From Luteibaculum oceani (GTDB lineage: Bacteria; Bacteroidota; Bacteroidia; Flavobacteriales_D; Luteibaculaceae): a stretch of 64,000 nucleotides of DNA. Below the pieces are notes generated by a model. It made no database searches and was not told where the DNA came from. It saw only the letters and a program-made list of their open reading frames with translations. Made by a program: the position numbers and the translations under genes. This document shows, piece after piece, positions 1 to 11,125 of the stretch. Positions within the stretch are counted from its first letter, which is position 1. The number at the start of each line of letters is the position of its first letter. The stretch spans positions 117,793 to 181,792 of the forward strand of contig NZ_VORB01000007.1 of NCBI RefSeq assembly GCF_007995015.1, in the 5' to 3' direction.

Positions 1-98
1 TAGGTATCGCCATCCTATCTACTTCTAAAGGTGTAATGACCGATAAAGAGGCTAGAAAAGAGAATGTAGGTGGTGAAGTAATTTGTTACATCCATTAA
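1..98 (+). CDS. rpsH: 30S ribosomal protein S8, C-terminal end (partial)
   Basis: The reading frame is open from base 3 to a TAA at 96-98 and encodes the last 31 residues of S8, with the typical ending [18 protein letters not shown] followed by [12 protein letters not shown]8 binds the central domain of 16S rRNA and is usually a translational repressor of the spc operon. The start lies outside the window. It is followed 15 bases later by rplF, the normal spc-operon order. Confidence 0.93.
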   Translation, partial: GIAILSTSKGVMTDKEARKENVGGEVICYIH

Positions 99-113
99 TA
101 ATATTTAGAGGTC

Positions 114-671
114 ATGTCTAGAATTGGAAAGGCACCTATCAAAATAGAATCTGGAGTAGATGTTAAGATCTCCGATAAAAATGTGGTTACCGTAAAGGGA
201 CCCAAAGGAGAATTAACTGAAACAGTTGATCCAGCTATTGGTGTAGAAGTTAAGGAGGGTGAGATTATCGTAACAAGACCTTCAGAAGCAAAGCCACATA
301 AAGCAAAACACGGTCTTTATCGTGCTTTGATCAACAATATGGTAGAAGGAGTAACCAAGGGATACGAGAAAAAACTTGAATTAGTAGGGGTAGGATACCG
401 TGCTGCTATGAAAGGTAATGTTCTTGAATTAGCTCTTGGTTTTTCGCATGCTATTGCAATGTACCTTCCATCTGAAGTTAAAGTAGAGGTTACTGCAGAG
501 AAAGGTAAAAACCCAATTATTGCGCTATCATCTCATGATAAGCAATTGTTAGGTCAGGTTTGTGCTAAAATCCGTTCTCTAAGAGCACCAGAACCTTACA
601 AAGGAAAAGGTGTGAAGTTTGTTGGTGAAGAGATTAGAAGAAAAGCTGGTAAGTCGGCTGCTAAAAAATAA
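114..671 (+). CDS. rplF: 50S ribosomal protein L6
   Basis: This encodes 185 residues, the usual length for L6, which sits near the factor-binding site of the large subunit. It starts with the canonical MSRIGKAPI. The second L6 repeat ends in the conserved [11 protein letters not shown] near residues 158-168. The ATG at 114 is preceded by a purine-rich TTAGAGG. It lies 15 bases after rpsH and 5 bases before rplR, so it is co-transcribed within the spc operon. Confidence 0.97.
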   Translation: MSRIGKAPIKIESGVDVKISDKNVVTVKGPKGELTETVDPAIGVEVKEGEIIVTRPSEAKPHKAKHGLYRALINNMVEGVTKGYEKKLELVGVGYRAAMKGNVLELALGFSHAIAMYLPSEVKVEVTAEKGKNPIIALSSHDKQLLGQVCAKIRSLRAPEPYKGKGVKFVGEEIRRKAGKSAAKK

Positions 672-676
672 TAGTC

Positions 677-1030
677 ATGGCGTTTAACAAGCAAGAGAGG
701 AGAAGAAAGTTGAAGGCTCGTGTGAGAAAACACATTACGGGTACTGCAGAGCGTCCAAGATTAAGTGTTTTTAGATCTAATAAGCAGATCTACGCACAGT
801 TAATTAACGATGTAGAGGGAGTGACTTTAGGATCAGCATCTTCTTTAAAAATAGAAGAAGCTCAAAATAAGCCTAAGAAAGAGCAAGCAGAGATTGTTGG
901 TAAAGCAATAGCTGAGCTTGGAAAAGGTAAAGGGATTTCTAAAGTTGTATTTGATAGAAATGGATACTTGTACCATGGTAGAGTAAAGGCTCTAGCTGAT
1001 GCTGCAAGATCTGAAGGATTAGAATTTTAA
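677..1030 (+). CDS. rplR: 50S ribosomal protein L18
   Basis: The 117-residue product is the L18 family protein that binds 5S rRNA in the central protuberance. Visible family features are the basic N-terminus with [17 protein letters not shown], then [18 protein letters not shown], and the C-terminal [20 protein letters not shown]. Length and start agree with the family. The gene sits between rplF and rpsE as in most bacterial spc operons. Confidence 0.97.
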   Translation: MAFNKQERRRKLKARVRKHITGTAERPRLSVFRSNKQIYAQLINDVEGVTLGSASSLKIEEAQNKPKKEQAEIVGKAIAELGKGKGISKVVFDRNGYLYHGRVKALADAARSEGLEF

Positions 1031-1043
1031 GCTCATTTATCGC

Positions 1044-1547
1044 ATGAAAAAAGTTAGAGCTACAGATATTGAATTAAAGGATCGCCTGGTTGGTATCAAC
1101 CGTGTTACTAAAGTAACTAAAGGTGGACGTACGTTTAGCTTCTCTGCAATTGTTGTTGTAGGAGATGAAAACGGAATTGTTGGACATGGTCTTGGAAAAG
1201 CTAAGGAAGTAACCGAAGCAATTAGCAAGGGTATCGAAGACGCTAAGAAAAACTTAATCGAAGTTCCTTTAAAGAACGGTACTATTCCACATAGCCAAAA
1301 AGGTAAATTCGGTGGTGCAAGAGTGTTAATTAAGCCTGCTGCACACGGTACCGGAGTTATTGCTGGTGGTGCAATGCGTGCAGTATTAGAATCTGTTGGT
1401 GTAACAGACGTACTTGCAAAATGCCTTGGATCTGCTAACCCACATAACGTGGTTAAGGCTACAATGGATGCACTTGCGTCTTTAAGAGATGCAGGATCTA
1501 TTGCTGCTGAAAGAGGTGTTTCTTTAGATAACGTTTTTAAAGGATAA
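1044..1547 (+). CDS. rpsE: 30S ribosomal protein S5
   Basis: This 167-residue protein is S5, a small-subunit protein near the decoding site and mRNA entry channel. The N-terminal double-stranded-RNA-binding half carries [20 protein letters not shown], and the C-terminal half has [15 protein letters not shown], both typical. An opposite-strand reading frame in the same place is a shadow. It is followed after 4 bases by rpmD. Confidence 0.97.
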   Translation: MKKVRATDIELKDRLVGINRVTKVTKGGRTFSFSAIVVVGDENGIVGHGLGKAKEVTEAISKGIEDAKKNLIEVPLKNGTIPHSQKGKFGGARVLIKPAAHGTGVIAGGAMRAVLESVGVTDVLAKCLGSANPHNVVKATMDALASLRDAGSIAAERGVSLDNVFKG

Positions 1548-1551
1548 GATC

Positions 1552-1734
1552 ATGGGAAAGATTGTTATTAAGCAAGTAAAGAGTAGTATAGATCGTCCTC
1601 AGGACCAAAAAAGAACGCTAGTAGCTCTTGGTCTTAAGAAGTTAAATAGATCTGTTGAAAAGGATGCTACACCAGCTATTCTTGGAATGGTGAACAAGGT
1701 GAAGCACCTAGTAGAAGTTACTGAAGTAAAATAA
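1552..1734 (+). CDS. rpmD: 50S ribosomal protein L30
   Basis: A 60-residue L30, a small large-subunit protein. The sequence starts [16 protein letters not shown] and contains the family's [17 protein letters not shown]. It lies between rpsE and rplO with only 4 and 12 bases of spacing, the normal spc-operon position. L30 is absent from some bacterial lineages but is present and intact here. Confidence 0.95.
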   Translation: MGKIVIKQVKSSIDRPQDQKRTLVALGLKKLNRSVEKDATPAILGMVNKVKHLVEVTEVK

Positions 1735-1741
1735 CGGAGGT
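1735..1741 (+). promoter_or_regulatory. Shine-Dalgarno-like sequence before rplO
   Basis: The bases between the rpmD stop and the rplO start include CGGAGG, a close match to the Shine-Dalgarno core. Members of this phylum mostly initiate translation without such sequences, and most other starts in the window show none. A second clear example (TTAGGAGAG) precedes rplQ. Confidence 0.6.
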
Positions 1742-1746
1742 TAGAG

Positions 1747-2193
1747 ATGAACTTAAATAGCTTAAGCCCTGCAAAGGGATCAGTTAAAAATAATACCCGT
1801 AAAGGAAGAGGTTCTGGTTCGGGTAAAGGTGGAACCTCTACAAGAGGACACAAGGGAGCAAAATCTCGTTCTGGTTACTCTAGAAAAATTGGATTTGAAG
1901 GTGGTCAAATGCCTCTTCAAAGAAGAGTACCTAAGTTCGGATTTAAGAACTTAAACAGAATTGCATACAAAGGAATTAACGTTTCTACCCTGCAAACTAT
2001 TTCTGAGGCTAAAGGAATTGAGGAGTTTACTCCTGAGGTTTTTGTAGAACTAGGTTTAGTTTCTGGAAAAGAAAGAGTTAAAGTACTAGGTGGTGGAGAG
2101 CTTTCTAAAAAGTTAACCGTTACTTGTCATGCAGTTTCTGCATCCGCTAAAGAAATTATTGAAAAAAATGGTGGCTCTGTAAGCACCATTTAA
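1747..2193 (+). CDS. rplO: 50S ribosomal protein L15
   Basis: The 148-residue product is L15, a late-assembly large-subunit protein. It has the basic, glycine-rich N-terminus (KGSVKNNTRKGRGSGSGKGG, residues ~10-29) and the conserved FEGGQMPLQRRVPKFGF. Unlike most genes in the window, the ATG is preceded by a clear CGGAGG at 1736-1741, with 5 bases between the core and the start codon. It is followed by secY after 10 bases, the usual arrangement. Confidence 0.97.
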   Translation: MNLNSLSPAKGSVKNNTRKGRGSGSGKGGTSTRGHKGAKSRSGYSRKIGFEGGQMPLQRRVPKFGFKNLNRIAYKGINVSTLQTISEAKGIEEFTPEVFVELGLVSGKERVKVLGGGELSKKLTVTCHAVSASAKEIIEKNGGSVSTI

Positions 2194-2203
2194 GCTTCTA
2201 TAG

Positions 2204-3529
2204 ATGAAGAACTTTATTGAGACCATAAAGAACATTTGGAGCATTGAGGAGCTAAGGAATAGAATCCTTACCACTCTTGGCTTACTACTGATTTTTAGAA
2301 TCGGTTCATATGTTGTAATACCTGGGGTAAACTCCGATGTTTTAGCTTCTACCTCCAGCGCAAGCGGGGGTGGTATTGCTGATTTACTTAGTATGTTTAC
2401 TGGTGGTGCCTTCTCTAGGGCATCAATTTTTGCATTGGGAATTATGCCATACATTTCTGCATCTATTATTATGCAGTTAGCCGGTATAGCTATTCCTCCT
2501 ATTCAGAAAATGCAAAAAGAGGGTGAAAGTGGTCGCAAAAAGCTAAATCAGTACACTAGATTCTTAACCATTATCATTTGTGTACTTCAAGCTCCAAGTT
2601 ACATCTTTACAACTATCGATCCCGCGGCTAGACCTCAATCAGCTTTCTGGTTAACTACTGCAGTGATCCTTCTTACTACTGGATGTTTATTCGTAATGTG
2701 GTTAGGAGAAAGAATTACTGACAAAGGAATTGGAAATGGTATCTCCCTATTAATTATGATAGGAATTATTTCTAGCCTTCCTTTTGCGTTTTTCCAAGAA
2801 TTGGTTGCTAGAGTTGATAACGGTGGACTTGTAATTTTCATTGTGGAGATAGTAGCTCTATTGCTTGTAATCGCCATGACCATTATGATCATTCAGGGAA
2901 CTAGAAAAATTCCAGTTCAATATGCTCGTAAAATGGCAGGTGGTGGTACACGTGCAGTAAGTGGTGCTAGACAATACATCCCACTAAAAGTAAATTCTAG
3001 TGGTGTAATGCCTATCATTTTCGCTCAGGCGATCATGTTCGTACCTCTTTACATAGCGCAAGCAACAGGAACTCAAAGCGGGATTTTAGTGGAATTAGCC
3101 AACTTCGGTGGATTCTGGTACAACCTTCTTTTTGCCACTATGATTATTCTTTTCACATACTTCTATACTGCGATTATGGTTAATCCAACGCAGATGGCTG
3201 ATGATATGAAAAGGAATGGAGGATTCATTCCTGGAGTGAAGCCGGGTAAGAGTACGGCGGACTATTTGGATAATATGTTATCGAAATTAACACTTCCGGG
3301 TTCCATATTTCTAGCTTTTATTGCAATTTTGCCGGCCATTGCAATGTTGTTTGGAGTAAAGCAGCAATTTTCAATCTTCTTTGGAGGTACATCACTTCTT
3401 ATTATGGTAGGGGTGGTATTAGATACCCTACAACAGATTGAGAGTCATTTGTTAAGCCGTCACTATGATGGATTAATGAAAACTGGAAAAATTGCAGGTA
3501 AAAATCCAGCCTTTGGGATGGCTAGTTAA
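2204..3529 (+). CDS. secY: preprotein translocase subunit SecY
   Basis: This 441-residue integral membrane protein is the channel-forming subunit of the Sec translocon. About ten hydrophobic segments are visible. Family motifs include [12 protein letters not shown] at residues ~30-41, the plug-region [20 protein letters not shown], and the cytoplasmic loop [19 protein letters not shown] late in the protein. It lies between rplO and infA, as is usual in Bacteroidota. Length and start agree with the family. Confidence 0.97.
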   Translation: MKNFIETIKNIWSIEELRNRILTTLGLLLIFRIGSYVVIPGVNSDVLASTSSASGGGIADLLSMFTGGAFSRASIFALGIMPYISASIIMQLAGIAIPPIQKMQKEGESGRKKLNQYTRFLTIIICVLQAPSYIFTTIDPAARPQSAFWLTTAVILLTTGCLFVMWLGERITDKGIGNGISLLIMIGIISSLPFAFFQELVARVDNGGLVIFIVEIVALLLVIAMTIMIIQGTRKIPVQYARKMAGGGTRAVSGARQYIPLKVNSSGVMPIIFAQAIMFVPLYIAQATGTQSGILVELANFGGFWYNLLFATMIILFTYFYTAIMVNPTQMADDMKRNGGFIPGVKPGKSTADYLDNMLSKLTLPGSIFLAFIAILPAIAMLFGVKQQFSIFFGGTSLLIMVGVVLDTLQQIESHLLSRHYDGLMKTGKIAGKNPAFGMAS

Positions 3530-3537
3530 TTAGGTTT

Positions 3538-3756
3538 ATGGCGAAACAATCATCCATAGAGCAAGACGGAACAATTGTAGAGGCATTGTCCAATGCAATG
3601 TTCAAAGTAGAGTTAGAGAATGGGCACGTATTAGTAGCCCACATTTCAGGGAAGATGAGGATGAATTACATCAAGATCCTACCTGGTGATAGAGTAAAAG
3701 TAGAAATGTCTCCTTATGATTTATCAAAGGGGCGTATAACATACAGATATAAATAG
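3538..3756 (+). CDS. infA: translation initiation factor IF-1
   Basis: A 72-residue single S1/OB-fold protein that binds the ribosomal A site during initiation. The sequence [20 protein letters not shown] and the C-terminal [20 protein letters not shown] are canonical. It is placed 8 bases after secY and 6 bases before rpmJ, the standard order at the junction of the spc and alpha operons. Confidence 0.97.
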   Translation: MAKQSSIEQDGTIVEALSNAMFKVELENGHVLVAHISGKMRMNYIKILPGDRVKVEMSPYDLSKGRITYRYK

Positions 3757-3762
3757 GAAGTT

Positions 3763-3879
3763 ATGAAAGTGAGAGCTTCTTTGAAGAAGAGGTCTGCAGA
3801 ATGCAAGATCGTGAGAAGAAAGGGTAAGTTGTATGTAATCAACAAAAAGAACCCTAAGTTTAAACAAAGACAAGGTTAA
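3763..3879 (+). CDS. rpmJ: 50S ribosomal protein L36, zinc-less type
   Basis: A 38-residue reading frame starts at the ATG at 3763 with [20 protein letters not shown] and ends NPKFKQRQG, which is unmistakably L36. The usual zinc ribbon (three Cys and one His) is reduced to a single Cys at residue 14: the first Cys is Ser, the third is Asn, and the His is Phe. This is therefore the non-zinc form of the protein. It lies between infA and rpsM, as expected. Confidence 0.95.
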   Translation: MKVRASLKKRSAECKIVRRKGKLYVINKKNPKFKQRQG

Positions 3880-3894
3880 AAGACATAAAGTAGT

Positions 3895-4272
3895 ATGGCA
3901 AGAATCGCAGGTATAGATCTTCCAAAGAATAAGAGGGGAGAGATTGGGCTAACCTACATTTACGGGATTGGACGTAGCAGAGCACGTAAAATTCTAGAGT
4001 TAGCCGGGGTTGATTACAATATTAAAGTTCAGGATTGGAACGATGACCAACTAGCCAGCATTAGAGGTGCTTTGAACGAAAATTTCAAAGTGGAAGGTGC
4101 CTTGCGTTCAGAGGTTCAGCTTAACATTAAGCGTCTTATGGACATCGGTTGTTACCGTGGAATCCGTCATAGAGTTGGCCTACCGTTAAGAGGACAGCGT
4201 ACTAAGAACAACTCAAGAACTCGTAAGGGTAAACGTAAGACTGTTGCTAACAAGAAGAAGGCAACTAAATAA
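3895..4272 (+). CDS. rpsM: 30S ribosomal protein S13
   Basis: The 125-residue S13 of the small-subunit head contacts the P-site tRNA and the inter-subunit bridge. [20 protein letters not shown] at the start and [20 protein letters not shown] near residues 83-102 are diagnostic. The C-terminal tail is very basic. It is the first gene of the alpha-operon block (rpsM, rpsK, rpsD, rpoA, rplQ). Confidence 0.97.
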   Translation: MARIAGIDLPKNKRGEIGLTYIYGIGRSRARKILELAGVDYNIKVQDWNDDQLASIRGALNENFKVEGALRSEVQLNIKRLMDIGCYRGIRHRVGLPLRGQRTKNNSRTRKGKRKTVANKKKATK

Positions 4273-4297
4273 GAGGGGATAGATAATTTTTGAGGTT

Positions 4298-4684
4298 ATG
4301 GCAAAAACGAACACCAAAAAGAAGAAGAAAGTAAAAGTAGAGGCTGCTGGTCAGGCTCACATTTCTTCTACATTCAACAATATTATCATCTCGCTTTGTA
4401 ACAGCGAGGGACAGGTGATTTCTTGGAGTAGTGCCGGTAAAATGGGCTTTAGAGGTTCTAAGAAAAACACTCCTTTCGCAGCGCAGGTTGCGGCAGAAGA
4501 TTGTGCAAAGGAAGCTTACGAAAATGGTCTTAGAAGAGTAAAGGTTTTCGTTAAAGGACCAGGTGGAGGAAGAGAATCTGCGATCAGATCTATTCACAAT
4601 TCAGGAATTGAGGTAACAGAAATAGTAGATATTACTCCTATACCTCATAACGGATGTCGTCCTCCTAAAAGAAGAAGAGTATAA
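4298..4684 (+). CDS. rpsK: 30S ribosomal protein S11
   Basis: A 128-residue S11, a small-subunit platform protein next to the Shine-Dalgarno helix. It has a lysine-rich N-terminus ([14 protein letters not shown]), the conserved [19 protein letters not shown] and the ending [18 protein letters not shown]. It sits 25 bases downstream of rpsM and 26 bases before rpsD. The reverse-strand reading frame here is a shadow. Confidence 0.97.
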   Translation: MAKTNTKKKKKVKVEAAGQAHISSTFNNIIISLCNSEGQVISWSSAGKMGFRGSKKNTPFAAQVAAEDCAKEAYENGLRRVKVFVKGPGGGRESAIRSIHNSGIEVTEIVDITPIPHNGCRPPKRRRV

Positions 4685-4710
4685 TCAAGCACTAGCTAAG
4701 AGAAATTATT

Positions 4711-5316
4711 ATGGCAAGATATAGAGGACCAAAATCGAAAGTAGCGAGAAGATTTAGAGAGGCCATCTTTGGACCTGATAAAGCCCTAGAGCGTAAGAAT
4801 TACCCTCCTGGATTTCACGGACCAAACAAAAGACGTTCTAAGCAGTCTGAATATGCTATCCAATTACAGGAAAAGCAAAAAGCTAAATATACCTACGGTA
4901 TCCTAGAGAGACAATTCTCTAACATGTTTAAGAAAGCTTCTGCTAGTAAAGGTATTACTGGTGAGGTGCTTTTAGGAATGTGTGAAAGTAGATTAGATAA
5001 TACTGTGTTTAGATTAGGGATCGCTTCTACTAGAAGAGGAGCTCGTCAGCTGGTTACACACAGACATATTACGGTTAACGGTGATGTTGTAAACATTCCT
5101 AGTTACCAATTAAAGCCTGGAGATAAGATTTCTGTGCGTGAGCGCTCAAAATCTCTTGAGGTTATTACAAATAGCTTGACAAGTGGTCGTAAAAACTACG
5201 ACTGGTTAGTTTGGGATAATGATTCTATGACAGGAACTTTCGTTCAAATGCCTGAGCGTACACAAATTCCTGAGAACATTAAAGAACAACTAATCGTCGA
5301 GCTTTACTCTAAATAA
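4711..5316 (+). CDS. rpsD: 30S ribosomal protein S4
   Basis: The 201-residue product is S4, a primary 16S-binding assembly protein. The start [15 protein letters not shown] and the S4 RNA-binding domain ([20 protein letters not shown], then [10 protein letters not shown]) are clear. The N-terminal part has no cysteine cluster, so this is the zinc-free type. In many bacteria S4 represses the alpha operon, and its position next to rpoA fits that. Confidence 0.97.
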   Translation: MARYRGPKSKVARRFREAIFGPDKALERKNYPPGFHGPNKRRSKQSEYAIQLQEKQKAKYTYGILERQFSNMFKKASASKGITGEVLLGMCESRLDNTVFRLGIASTRRGARQLVTHRHITVNGDVVNIPSYQLKPGDKISVRERSKSLEVITNSLTSGRKNYDWLVWDNDSMTGTFVQMPERTQIPENIKEQLIVELYSK

Positions 5317-5335
5317 TAAAACATTTACCAAAACT

Positions 5336-6328
5336 ATGGCAATTCTAGATTTCCAAAAGCCTGACAAGGTAATCATGATTCAGTCGGATGACTTTCACGG
5401 TCAGTTCGAGTTTAGACCCCTTGAACCAGGTTATGGAATTACCATTGGTAATGCACTGAGAAGGATTTTACTTTCTTCTCTTGAGGGCTTTGCCATTACA
5501 TCTTTCCGTATCGAAGGTGTTGAACACGAGTTCAGCACTATAAAAGGTGTAGTTGAAGATGTTACTGAAATAGTCCTAAATCTAAAGCAAGTTAGATTTA
5601 AACGTCAGATTGAATCGACTGACAATGAGACTTTAAGTTTTACCGTATCTGGACAAGATCAATTCACCGCCGGTGATATTGGAAAAAATACTTCGGCTTT
5701 CCAGGTGTTAAACCCAGATCTAGTGATCTGCAACATGGACAAAGGCGTTAAGCTTACCATGGAGGTTACCATCGGAAAAGGAAGAGGTTACCGTCCTTCT
5801 GAAGAGAATCATATTGAAAATGCTCCTATTGGAACCATTTTTATCGATTCTATCTTTACCCCTATCAGAAATGTTAAATACAACATTGAAAACTACAGGG
5901 TAGAGCAGAAAACGGATTACGAAAAACTGAACATCGAATTGATTACCGATGGATCAATCAATCCTAAAAATGCACTTCAAGAGGCAGCTAAGATTTTGAT
6001 CCACCACTTCATGCTTTTCTCTGACGAGAAAATTACACTTGAAGAACCAGAGAAAACAGAAACTGAAGAATTCGATGAGTCTTCACTTCACATGCGTCAG
6101 TTGCTTAAAACTAAGCTTGTGGATATGGATCTATCTGTTAGAGCTTTAAATTGTTTAAAGGCTGCAGATATTGAAACTCTAGGTGACTTGGTTTCATACA
6201 ATAGAAACGACCTTCTGAAATTCAGAAACTTCGGAAAGAAATCTCTTACCGAGCTTGAAGACCTTGTTGAGTCTAAAGGATTGAATTTTGGAATGAATGT
6301 CAGTAAATACAAATTGGACAAGGAATAA
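5336..6328 (+). CDS. rpoA: DNA-directed RNA polymerase alpha subunit
   Basis: This 330-residue protein is the alpha subunit. Its N-terminal domain (residues ~1-235) dimerises and nucleates the polymerase, with [20 protein letters not shown] near residues 33-52. After an acidic linker the C-terminal domain (~255-325) contacts promoter DNA and regulators, with [19 protein letters not shown] and [13 protein letters not shown]. It lies 19 bases after rpsD and 13 before rplQ. Confidence 0.97.
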   Translation: MAILDFQKPDKVIMIQSDDFHGQFEFRPLEPGYGITIGNALRRILLSSLEGFAITSFRIEGVEHEFSTIKGVVEDVTEIVLNLKQVRFKRQIESTDNETLSFTVSGQDQFTAGDIGKNTSAFQVLNPDLVICNMDKGVKLTMEVTIGKGRGYRPSEENHIENAPIGTIFIDSIFTPIRNVKYNIENYRVEQKTDYEKLNIELITDGSINPKNALQEAAKILIHHFMLFSDEKITLEEPEKTETEEFDESSLHMRQLLKTKLVDMDLSVRALNCLKAADIETLGDLVSYNRNDLLKFRNFGKKSLTELEDLVESKGLNFGMNVSKYKLDKE

Positions 6329-6341
6329 TTAGGAGAGCGCG

Positions 6342-6863
6342 ATGAGACACGGGAAGAAATTTAATCACTTAGGTCGTAAAACCGGTCATAGAAAAGCGAT
6401 GTTGGCGAACATGGCGGTATCTTTAATCGAGCATAAAAGATTAGTTACCACAGTTGCTAAAGCGAAAGCTTTACGTCAATATGCAGAACCTATTTTGACA
6501 AAAGCTAAAGAAGATACTACTCACTCGAGAAGAACCGTATTTTCTTACCTTAAAAATAAAGAAGCAGTTACTGAATTGTTCAGAGAAATTGCTCCTAAAA
6601 TTGCAACGCGTCCAGGAGGATACCTTCGTATCATTAAAACTGGAAACCGTGAAGGTGATAACGCTGAAATGTGTTTGATCGAATTAGTTGACTACAACGA
6701 GTTGTACTCAATTGATAAGAAGCCTGCTGGTAAGAAGCGTTCACGTAGAGGATCTAAAGCTAAGAAAGCTGCTGATACAAATGTAGAAGCTACTTCTAAA
6801 GCTGCTGAGTCTACTGAAAATAAGGAAGCAGATAATGGTGATGCAGAAGCTAAAAACGACTAA
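6342..6863 (+). CDS. rplQ: 50S ribosomal protein L17 with acidic/basic C-terminal extension
   Basis: The first ~120 residues are a canonical L17 ([20 protein letters not shown] at the start). The total of 173 residues is longer than the ~120 of many bacteria. The extra ~50 residues are low in complexity, first Lys/Arg-rich ([12 protein letters not shown]) and then Glu/Asp/Ala-rich, as is common in this phylum. The start is preceded by TTAGGAGAG, a Shine-Dalgarno-like sequence. This is the last gene of the ribosomal block; a terminator follows. Confidence 0.96.
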   Translation: MRHGKKFNHLGRKTGHRKAMLANMAVSLIEHKRLVTTVAKAKALRQYAEPILTKAKEDTTHSRRTVFSYLKNKEAVTELFREIAPKIATRPGGYLRIIKTGNREGDNAEMCLIELVDYNELYSIDKKPAGKKRSRRGSKAKKAADTNVEATSKAAESTENKEADNGDAEAKND

Positions 6864-6890
6864 CAATCGACCATTAAGATAAGTTTATAT

Positions 6891-6926
6891 AAAAGGGATA
6901 TTGTTCTAACAGTATCCCTTTTTTTG
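6891..6926 (+). terminator. rho-independent terminator after rplQ
   Basis: A 10-bp perfect stem AAAAGGGATA / TATCCCTTTT (6891-6900 with 6913-6922) with a 12-base loop runs into seven or more T. It closes the ribosomal/rpoA transcription unit. carA begins only 15 bases after it, so carA relies on read-through or on a promoter overlapping this structure. Confidence 0.85.
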
Positions 6927-6941
6927 TATTAATAAGAAGCT

Positions 6942-9316
<2,375 letters not shown>

Positions 9317-9335
9317 TTTAGATAACAATCCAATC

Positions 9336-9366
9336 AAAAAGGCGGTTTAAAGACCGCCTTTTTTTG
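9336..9366 (+). terminator. rho-independent terminator after eno
   Basis: A GC-rich hairpin AAAAAGGCGGT / ACCGCCTTTTT with a five-base loop is followed by a T tract ending near 9366. It lies 20 bases downstream of the eno stop. The remaining ~220 bases up to 9590 are AT-rich; no clear TAnnTTTG promoter box or hairpin was found there. Confidence 0.88.
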
Positions 9367-9589
9367 TTTTCTAAAAATTATCCTTGTTAGTCTATTTGAA
9401 TTTAAAAACGCCTTTTTCGTCGAATTACCCCTCTTCTTATCGGTGGTTATCAACCTTTTTTAGAATTTCTACGTAAATCATTTAAAAATTAGCTAGGACC
9501 GTTCATCAAATTTATGCAGTGATAAAAGGAACATGATTGGATTGCTAATTAATATGATTTAAATTAGTCGCACTTTTTAGGAATTTAAG

Positions 9590-11122
9590 ATGAAGCCATC
9601 AACGGAGCTATTTGATTTAATCAAAAGCCTAACAAAATCGGAGAAGAGATTTTTTAAATTGTCTTCCTCCCTGCAATCGGGTGAAAAGAATTATCTGAAA
9701 ATCTTTGATACCATCGAAAAACAAGAGCTTTACGATGAGGAAGCAATCAAGGATGCATATAAAGATGAAACTTTTATTAGGCATTTTCCATCGGAGAAAA
9801 ACCACCTTTACAAACTTATTCTAAAGAGCTTGCGCTCGTATCACGCCGATAATTCAGCGAGTTCACAGCTAAAGCAAGAAATCAAGAATATAGAATTGCT
9901 GTTTAGAAAAGCGCTTTTTAAGGAATGTGGGAAGTTTCTTAAGCGTGCAAAGAAAATAGCCTACAAAAACGAGAAGTTCTATTATCTAATCGATCTTATA
10001 GCTTGGGAAAAAATGCTTCTAGATGAAGCCTTTGAAGCTGGAGAATTCGATAACGACCTTAATGAAATATTAGATGAGGAGCGCAAGGTTATAGAGCAGC
10101 TTAAAAACCTAGTTGAATACCAAGTTCTTTATTCCAAAATAAATTACCTGTTTAGGCTTGGGGGGGTTGTTAAAAGTGAGAAGGAGAGACAAATGGTTGA
10201 TGAAATTAGTCACCACCCACTTATAAAAGACTCTTCTTTGGCCCTTTCAACACGAGCACAATCTATTTGCTATTACGTTCGAGGTTTCTGTTGTCAGGCG
10301 TACCGAGATACTTTGGGAAGCATTGAAAATTTCGAAAAGGCTATCGAGGTTATGGATAATAATCCACTCATTAAAGCCGACCTTCCTAAAAGATATATCC
10401 GCTCAGTAACCAATGTTATTTATGGTTATATCCGTAATAAGGATTACGACAAGGCAAACCACCAAATTGATGTGCTGAACGGTCTAGGTAAAATCAAAGG
10501 ATTTGATACCATAGATGTTAGCATTCTTATTTTCTTCTCACATAGTATGACAGAGTTGCTTTTCCTTAATAGACAGGGAAGGTATGAAGAAGCTGTAGAA
10601 AAGGCAGAAGAGGTTGCTGAGAGAATGGAGCGTTTGGGAGACAAACTAAATAAAGAAAAACAACTTCTACTGAGTTACCTTATTTCCTACGTGTATTTTG
10701 GAAACGGTAAATACAAACAATCACTTTTCTGGATAAATAGAGTGTTGAATGATAATGAAAATGTATTGCGTCAGGATATTTTCTCCTATGCTAGAATTTT
10801 CAACCTTGTCATTCACTTTGAGCTTAAAAACTTTGATTTACTAGAGTATATAATTAAGTCGACCAACAGGTACTTGAATAAGAAACCACAAAACTTTGAG
10901 GTTGAGTCTTTACTGGTTGATTACATTAAGCGTCTTTCTAAAATTCAGAACCCAGATGACAAGGTAGAGTTATTCAAAGAACTCAAAGATGAATTGGAGA
11001 CACTGTTTGAAAATCCATCTGATAGAGTAATTCTTGAGTATGTAGATTTCCGCTCTTGGATTAACAGTAAAATTCAGGACGTACCCTTTGCCAAATTGGT
11101 TCAAGAAAGAGGAAAACCTTAA
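9590..11122 (+). CDS. large helical-repeat protein of unknown function
   Basis: The product is a 510-residue, mostly alpha-helical, charged protein with no signal peptide or membrane segment, so probably cytoplasmic. It begins MKPSTELFDLIKSLTKSEKR. Its body looks like degenerate TPR-like helix pairs: AYRDTLGSIENFEKAIEVM near residue 240, RYEEAVEKAEEVAERME near residue 330, and YKQSLFWINRVLNDNENV near residue 375. I recall similar uncharacterised proteins in flavobacteria but know no function. The gene stands alone between the eno terminator and a convergent minus-strand pair, ending 4 bases before it. Confidence 0.85.
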   Translation: MKPSTELFDLIKSLTKSEKRFFKLSSSLQSGEKNYLKIFDTIEKQELYDEEAIKDAYKDETFIRHFPSEKNHLYKLILKSLRSYHADNSASSQLKQEIKNIELLFRKALFKECGKFLKRAKKIAYKNEKFYYLIDLIAWEKMLLDEAFEAGEFDNDLNEILDEERKVIEQLKNLVEYQVLYSKINYLFRLGGVVKSEKERQMVDEISHHPLIKDSSLALSTRAQSICYYVRGFCCQAYRDTLGSIENFEKAIEVMDNNPLIKADLPKRYIRSVTNVIYGYIRNKDYDKANHQIDVLNGLGKIKGFDTIDVSILIFFSHSMTELLFLNRQGRYEEAVEKAEEVAERMERLGDKLNKEKQLLLSYLISYVYFGNGKYKQSLFWINRVLNDNENVLRQDIFSYARIFNLVIHFELKNFDLLEYIIKSTNRYLNKKPQNFEVESLLVDYIKRLSKIQNPDDKVELFKELKDELETLFENPSDRVILEYVDFRSWINSKIQDVPFAKLVQERGKP

Positions 11123-11125
11123 GGA

